From the NCBI RefSeq assembly GCF_000003605.2, contig NW_003149765.1, positions 1,075,234 to 1,113,333 of the forward strand: 38,100 nucleotides of DNA. The letters run 5' to 3'. The notes under the pieces are model-generated. The model was given only the letters and a program-made list of their open reading frames with translations, was not told the DNA's origin and searched no databases. Source of the stretch: Saccoglossus kowalevskii (lineage: Eukaryota > Hemichordata > Enteropneusta > Harrimaniidae). This document shows positions 34,701-38,100 of this stretch, one piece after another. Both the position numbers and the translations under genes were made by a program. Within the stretch, counting starts at the first letter, position 1, and each line of letters begins with the position of its first letter.

Positions 34701-37700
34701 TTTTTTTTTTATATTTTAAATTTTCACTGGAGAGACATTAATTTATACCAAAATTAATACAAAGAAACACATTTTAAATATTGCATACACCAGTTGGTAT
34801 AAGTATAATTTGTATTAAAAAAAATTAAATAAAAAAACATGTCAAATAAAATGTCTCTAAGCCCAAACCAATTTTAAACAATAGTACTTGTCTTGACTGC
34901 ATATAATAATAGCAAGATGGTCATTACTCAATTTTTTTTAAAAGCTTTACTGAGCAATTATAAATCATTGAAAAATGCCATTAAGTGGCATAATGGAAAG
35001 CAATTAATATCACAAATGACAAGGAGTAAGAATACATGAAAAAAAAAAAAAACTAATAATGTTAATAATGGAAGCTAAGTCTGTGAGTGGTTAACACATT
35101 TAACAGAAGGTTCCATTCATGCCTGGGTCAGGGAATGTTTGACTTGGGTTAATGAGAGGAGGGGGGACAGTGTAATATTGACTGTGTGTGTTTTGGGCTT
35201 TTAAGACAGGAACCAACATAAGGCCAGACTTTTTTTATTCCTTGTTTCTCGAGTTTTTATAAGGCAATTTTTTTGAGGAGGGCGAAAAAAAAAAAAATTA
35301 ATCCTTTTTTTTTTCCATTAGATTTGTGTGATTCTCAAAGAATTGTAAGTGAGATCATTGATCGAAGAGAAGAAATGAAATACAATTTTATTCCATGTAT
35401 AACCTTGTTTCTCATCTGCGCGGGACTTCGGTACTTTGATCATGATACTCCCACGAAAATGCAACTTGGGTTTGTTATGCGGCGAGCGAAAAAAAAAATG
35501 AAGATAAAAATAATTTTTTTTTAGCAATTTTTTGCACTTTTGCACAAGTCAGCAGGCGCGAGAAATTACGCTAAAATAAAATTTCATTTTTATTTTCATT
35601 CGGCGGGTTCGTGAAACAAATGATAATAAAAGTCTGGGCTAATAGATCTTACAATGTATTTATAGTACAGAGGTCTGAAATGTAAAATGAGGTTTCGAGT
35701 GAAGGAGAATATGAAGAATATGATATTTTCTTCCTTTAAATATTGTCTCTTTATTATATTCAGATTTGATGTGTCAGAATGATACCCTGGGTATAAATGG
35801 TAAATCCACAGCATGGAAGACCCAAAGAGTACATCACCTTGGGGCTGAATAAACTGAATTTTTCTGGTTTCATTTGTTTATCTCCCCCTCCCTTTGATTT
35901 AAATATTACCCATACAGGTGAACACACCAACATCACAGCTGCACAAAAACCTACATCCACTGATCTGTATCATGCTTTGTGCATACATAACTCACTTCTT
36001 GTATTTATTCCACTTTAGTTTTATATCCCCAAAACATAATATAGTTTTAGTGCTAATAAAAGACTTCTTAAATTCTAAACTATGTATATTTTATAGAATC
36101 CTTTACATGCTCTGTTAACTGTCAACAAAAGAAAATATCTTTCTACGCAAGAATGTTTTTTCCATGTGACATTCACGCTACAGACAACACAACTATTGTA
36201 TGTGTTTTAAACCACATTATTATATATCTCGTATCACCTGGCCTTGTAACACTATGAGAAACCTGATGAGTGAACCATGCAATTTTCCATGTTATGCCTG
36301 GCGCTGTTTAACCATATTTCTTTTATAGATTAAGAGAGGTACACACACCTAACAGGTTTCAGTCACTTATTGATGCATAGCATTGCCAGGGATTACATTT
36401 GTAGCTCGTCTATATTGATTGCAGCACCCTGATACTCTTGCTGGCGCCCTCTTACCGAATTGTAGATTGAACTTTCAAGTAATAAATATATTTCTTGAGC
36501 CACGCACTTCCATGCTGACGTACAACATGAAATCTTCCTCAAATATATTTTTCACTGTGAAAACTTCCCAGCAACACCATCTGACAATGTTTCTGGACCC
36601 CAAATACACTAAAATTACTCCAAAAATATTTCAATGGCGATAGATACACGTTAAAACGGCGAAGAAACCTTCCGATATGGCGTTTCCAGTGCCTGCCTGT
36701 GTGTGCTCCCTCTTGTTAATTTTTTCTAGAAAAACCCTGGATTGTATTGAATTTTGCTGTTATGATGTGGGGCTTGCCTTTATAAAACATTGATTACATT
36801 AGCTACAACTTGCTGTCGAACACAAGAGCATATTTAGGACTGAAACACATTCAAGAGATTATGTCTTCTGGTCGGGGTTCTAGTTCGAATAAGTTGCCAC
36901 CAAATGTTAAAATGCTAGAGAGTCTTGTTAATGTTCGGCACAGGAATATCCATATCCACTGAAAACATTTGGTAAAATTAAATGAGATTAATAACTGAGT
37001 GAAATGAAATACAAATAGCTTGAAACAATTATTTATTTTTATAACCCTCAGTCATACCCTAATGCACCCTTGCAAGCTTGGGCGTTTCCGCTGTACGACC
37101 TCAGGCTGCAAAAGCCGCATACAGTCTATAAAGATTGAGCTTTCAAATTTTAACAAAGTCATTTTGAAAACTCTGCCCCCCCCCCCTCCAATTTACAATG
37201 CCCTTCTTTTAGTTAGAAACTCATGATTATATTTATGTGACATGTGAGTGACTGATCAATATAACCTAATCATATTATAACTTTGACACAATTAAAATTG
37301 CTATTGCTACAGAGTAACATATTCCAGGTTGTATCAATACCTCAATAACATGTGTCTAATGTAAGATGCAGGGTGGTCAACTGATATACTGAATGTATAG
37401 TCATACTTCTCTTTCAAATTAATCTCGTCATAGCATACTGCCAAATAAATAATCAAAACTGGGAAATCACAGCTGTGTGTGGAGTTCAATGGTGAAAGAT
37501 TGTTTTCTTATGGTCCACTTACCAGACTTTATCAACGTCTCCTTTGCCATTCTTCAATCCTAACACCACAATTTTTTTCAGTGAAATTGTTGATACAACA
37601 TTTTGCACATTTTTCTATAATTTTTCAGTTGACTTTGAACTAAATGGACATAATCTTGTGAATTTAGCGAAAAATATTATTTCATAAAGTTGTATCGTCA

Positions 37701-37884
37701 ACTTGAAATGAACAAAACTGATTTATGCTTATCTATTTCAGTGCGAGTGAAAGCAACATTGAAGAAACTGATACAGGGTGCAAAGAAAATGATGATAATG
37801 TCAGTGACCAATCAGAACGCATCTCTCCAGCAGGTGACTCAGACACTTCAGGCGGTGACAACCAATCAGAAAGCAGCATTAGCA
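24642..37884 (+). CDS. EFCC1: EFCC1 (EF-hand and coiled-coil domain protein 1, CCDC48 orthologue), 5' part
   Basis: Join 24642-25777, 37742-37884, continuing past the window. Exon 1 gives 378 codons plus 2 nt (phase 2). Adding T of exon 2 makes AGT (Ser379) and the frame stays open for a further 47 codons. Residues 12-66 strongly resemble the N-terminus of vertebrate EFCC1: RRAQWIVSALAYNYGLDRGV, ENEIVVLAAGLDQYLQE, then one EF-hand loop at D54-D65 (D54, N56, D58, D65). A Cys/His-containing stretch lies at about 138-166, a low-complexity linker at 170-198, and long coiled coils at about 200-240 and 274-378. The biochemical role is poorly characterised in any animal; calcium binding and coiled-coil association are inferred from the domains. 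The downstream C-terminal exons are missing from the window. Confidence 0.95.
26841..27224 (+). repeat. 40-bp minisatellite, about 9.6 copies, EFCC1 intron
   Basis: Exact 40-bp period from 26841; consensus begins GCAAAGCATCATGGGATGAT and continues ATATTCTGATTCCCCTTCCT. Copies start at 26841, 26881, 26921, 26961, 27001, 27041, 27081, 27121, 27161 and 27201 (the last partial, 24 bp). Copies 3 and 6 are the most diverged. Each unit includes a short interrupted palindrome, ATCAT-GGG-ATGAT. Because 40 is not a multiple of 3, frames crossing it produce a spurious 40-residue protein repeat on the minus strand. Confidence 0.98.
28788..28971. mobile_element. MITE family D (184 bp, 24-bp inverted termini)
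   Basis: The left end TACCGTAAAATCTGTATTAG and the inverted right end TACTGTAAAACCTGTATTAG match over about 24 bp (two mismatches), continuing with AAGC. The outermost TA is consistent with the TA target duplication of Tc1/mariner-type elements. The internal sequence is non-coding and contains additional AATAGAAGC/GCTTCTA words. Confidence 0.8.
30579..30811. mobile_element. MITE family E (233 bp, 56-bp inverted repeats)
   Basis: The left arm AATAGGTCACTATCATGACC (continuing CTCTAACGGCCACACA, then GGTACTTTTTTGGGTAT) is matched by the inverted right arm ending at 30811, which reads AATAGGTCACTTTCATGACC from outside. About 49 of 56 positions agree. It carries several AGGTCA/TGACCT half-sites. 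The target duplication is not certain; TA or AAT are possible. Confidence 0.8.
31654..31858. mobile_element. MITE family B, copy B1 (205 bp)
   Basis: The 20-bp ends TACTGTAAAATGCTTTATTT and (inverted) TACTGTAAAATACTTTATTT differ at one base. The interior matches copy B2 at 32877-33065 through words such as TTTAGCTGG, ATTAATTTT, AAAAAGAC, GGTGTTTT, AATGTAAAATATAG, AAAAAAGG, TTCACTGAA and TTCAGC. The TA ends suggest a Tc1/mariner-related origin. Confidence 0.82.
32278..32457. mobile_element. MITE family C, copy C2 (180 bp)
   Basis: Begins TACAGTAAAACCATTTATTT and ends AATGTTTACAGTA (inverted: TACTGTAAACATT). Homologous throughout to 22001-22183. Non-coding. Confidence 0.7.
32563..32606 (+). 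repeat. 22-bp tandem duplication
   Basis: Two perfect adjacent copies of a 22-bp unit beginning CCTGAATTGTTTCATCCGGT (32563-32584 and 32585-32606). Perfect identity suggests a recent slippage event. Confidence 0.95.
32877..33065. mobile_element. MITE family B, copy B2 (about 189 bp)
   Basis: More diverged left end (ACTGTCAAATAATTTAATTT) and well-kept right end (AAAAGTATTTTACAGTA). Internally homologous to B1, same orientation, about 1.2 kb downstream of it. Confidence 0.7.
33313..33341 (+). repeat. 13-bp tandem repeat
   Basis: CGACCTCATCCAC occurs twice in tandem, followed by the start of a third copy (CGTCCCTC). Short, probably slippage. Confidence 0.8.
34181..34197 (+). repeat. G17 homopolymer
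   Basis: Seventeen consecutive G in the EFCC1 intron. Its length is likely to be unstable and error-prone in sequencing. Confidence 0.95.
35479..35607. repeat. Foldback (inverted-repeat) element
   Basis: The left arm CGGCGAGCGAAAAAAAAAAT..GAAGATAAAAAT..TTTTTTTTTAGC (35480-35525) and the right arm GCTAAAATAAAATTTC..ATTTTTATTTTCATTCGGCGGG (35570-35607) are inverted relatives. The centre carries TTTTGCAC twice. A related head, GGAGGGCGAAAAAAAAAAAA, occurs at 35277. Probably a low-complexity MITE. Confidence 0.5.
37742..37884 (+). CDS. EFCC1: EFCC1 coding exon 2 (acidic Ser-rich segment)
   Basis: 143 nt between acceptor CTTATCTATTTCAG (AG at 37740-37741) and donor GTAAGT (37885-37890). The entry phase fits exon 1 exactly and the exit phase is 1. 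It encodes an acidic, Ser/Asp/Asn-rich linker (ASESNIEETDTGCKENDD and so on). There is no family motif here, so the assignment rests on splice signals, phase and codon-like composition. It follows an 11,964-bp intron; an additional small exon inside that intron cannot be excluded. Confidence 0.72.
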
Positions 37885-37946
37885 GTAAGTCATTTTTCGT
37901 TACTATATTATTTTTCCCTGGCTAACAATTTCTACTCAATTTTTTT

Positions 37947-38100
37947 AGCTCCGCTGTTGACTTTGTCGAGCGGAGCTTATCATATGAGTGATTGCCCTCC
38001 GTCGTCCTGCGTCCGTCGTCTGTGTCAATGTTTTACTTATTCGACTTGTTCTTGAAAACTACAAGCCTGAATGCTTTGATACTTGGTGTACTTATATGTA
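37947..38100 (+). repeat. Dispersed repeat entering the right edge
   Basis: Opens with the perfect 9-bp inverted repeat AGCTCCGCT (37947-37955) and AGCGGAGCT (37969-37977), then CpG-rich CCGTCGTCCTGCGTCCGTCGTC and a TTGAAAACTACAAGCCTGAA-type segment. That composition is unlike the intron around it and recalls dispersed repeats of marine invertebrates. It continues beyond the window, so type and length are unknown. Confidence 0.5.

Larger units (their letters stand above)
25778..37741 (+). other. EFCC1: EFCC1 intron 1 (11,964 bp)
   Basis: Donor GTAGGT, acceptor CTTATCTATTTCAG. It holds the minisatellite, MITEs, foldback and tandem repeats listed separately. The remaining sequence (for example 27225-28787, 28972-30578, 33066-35478, 35608-37735) is A+T-rich with no exon-like frame I can support. 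A possible LINE 3' end on the minus strand near 30130-30480 (GTCTGAATAAATAAAG at its end) is not delimited. Confidence 0.6.

Overview
This is nuclear DNA of a bilaterian animal. It has GT-AG introns, A+T-rich intergenic and intronic sequence, CpG-richer gene starts, and many transposon fossils of the kinds common in marine invertebrates. The two recognisable genes are orthologues of human ATP23 and EFCC1, and the ATP23 intron positions appear to match the human ones as I recall them. I lean to a lophotrochozoan or invertebrate deuterostome, but nothing in the window fixes the phylum.

Layout. (1) Positions 1-11.1 kb hold no gene I can name. They contain two diverged copies (about 1955-4705 and 8940-9830) of a duplicated genomic unit carrying a membrane-protein-like exon. 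The exon is decayed in the first copy and open in the second. The first copy is interrupted by a 1.3-kb element with inverted terminal repeats of about 180 bp and an unusually long 12-13 bp target duplication. A 5'-truncated retroposon with an A-tail and an 11-bp target duplication lies at 4955-5266. (2) Positions 11150-15135, minus strand: a complete six-exon ATP23 metalloprotease gene of 266 codons, reconstructed here from splice sites and reading phase. (3) Positions 15.2-21.2 kb: intergenic, with a precursor-miRNA-like hairpin, a LINE fragment with the 5'-inversion signature of twin priming and a 16-bp target duplication, and a G+C-rich modular palindromic block. (4) From 24.3 kb, plus strand: the 5' part of EFCC1 (EF-hand and coiled-coil protein). 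Its large first coding exon (24642-25777) is followed by a 12-kb intron and a 143-bp second coding exon (37742-37884). The gene continues beyond the window. A non-coding first exon ending at 21299 is possible.

The EFCC1 intron holds a 40-bp minisatellite (9.6 copies), several MITEs sharing TA plus CNGTAAA termini, a MITE with 56-bp inverted repeats rich in AGGTCA half-sites, foldback sequence, homopolymer tracts and the edge of another dispersed repeat.

The genes do not form a functional cluster: ATP23 is mitochondrial, EFCC1 is a poorly characterised cytoplasmic-type protein, and they are divergently transcribed about 9 kb apart. I found no CRISPR array, rRNA or convincing tRNA. The most notable signals are transposon architectures, not a new enzymatic system.
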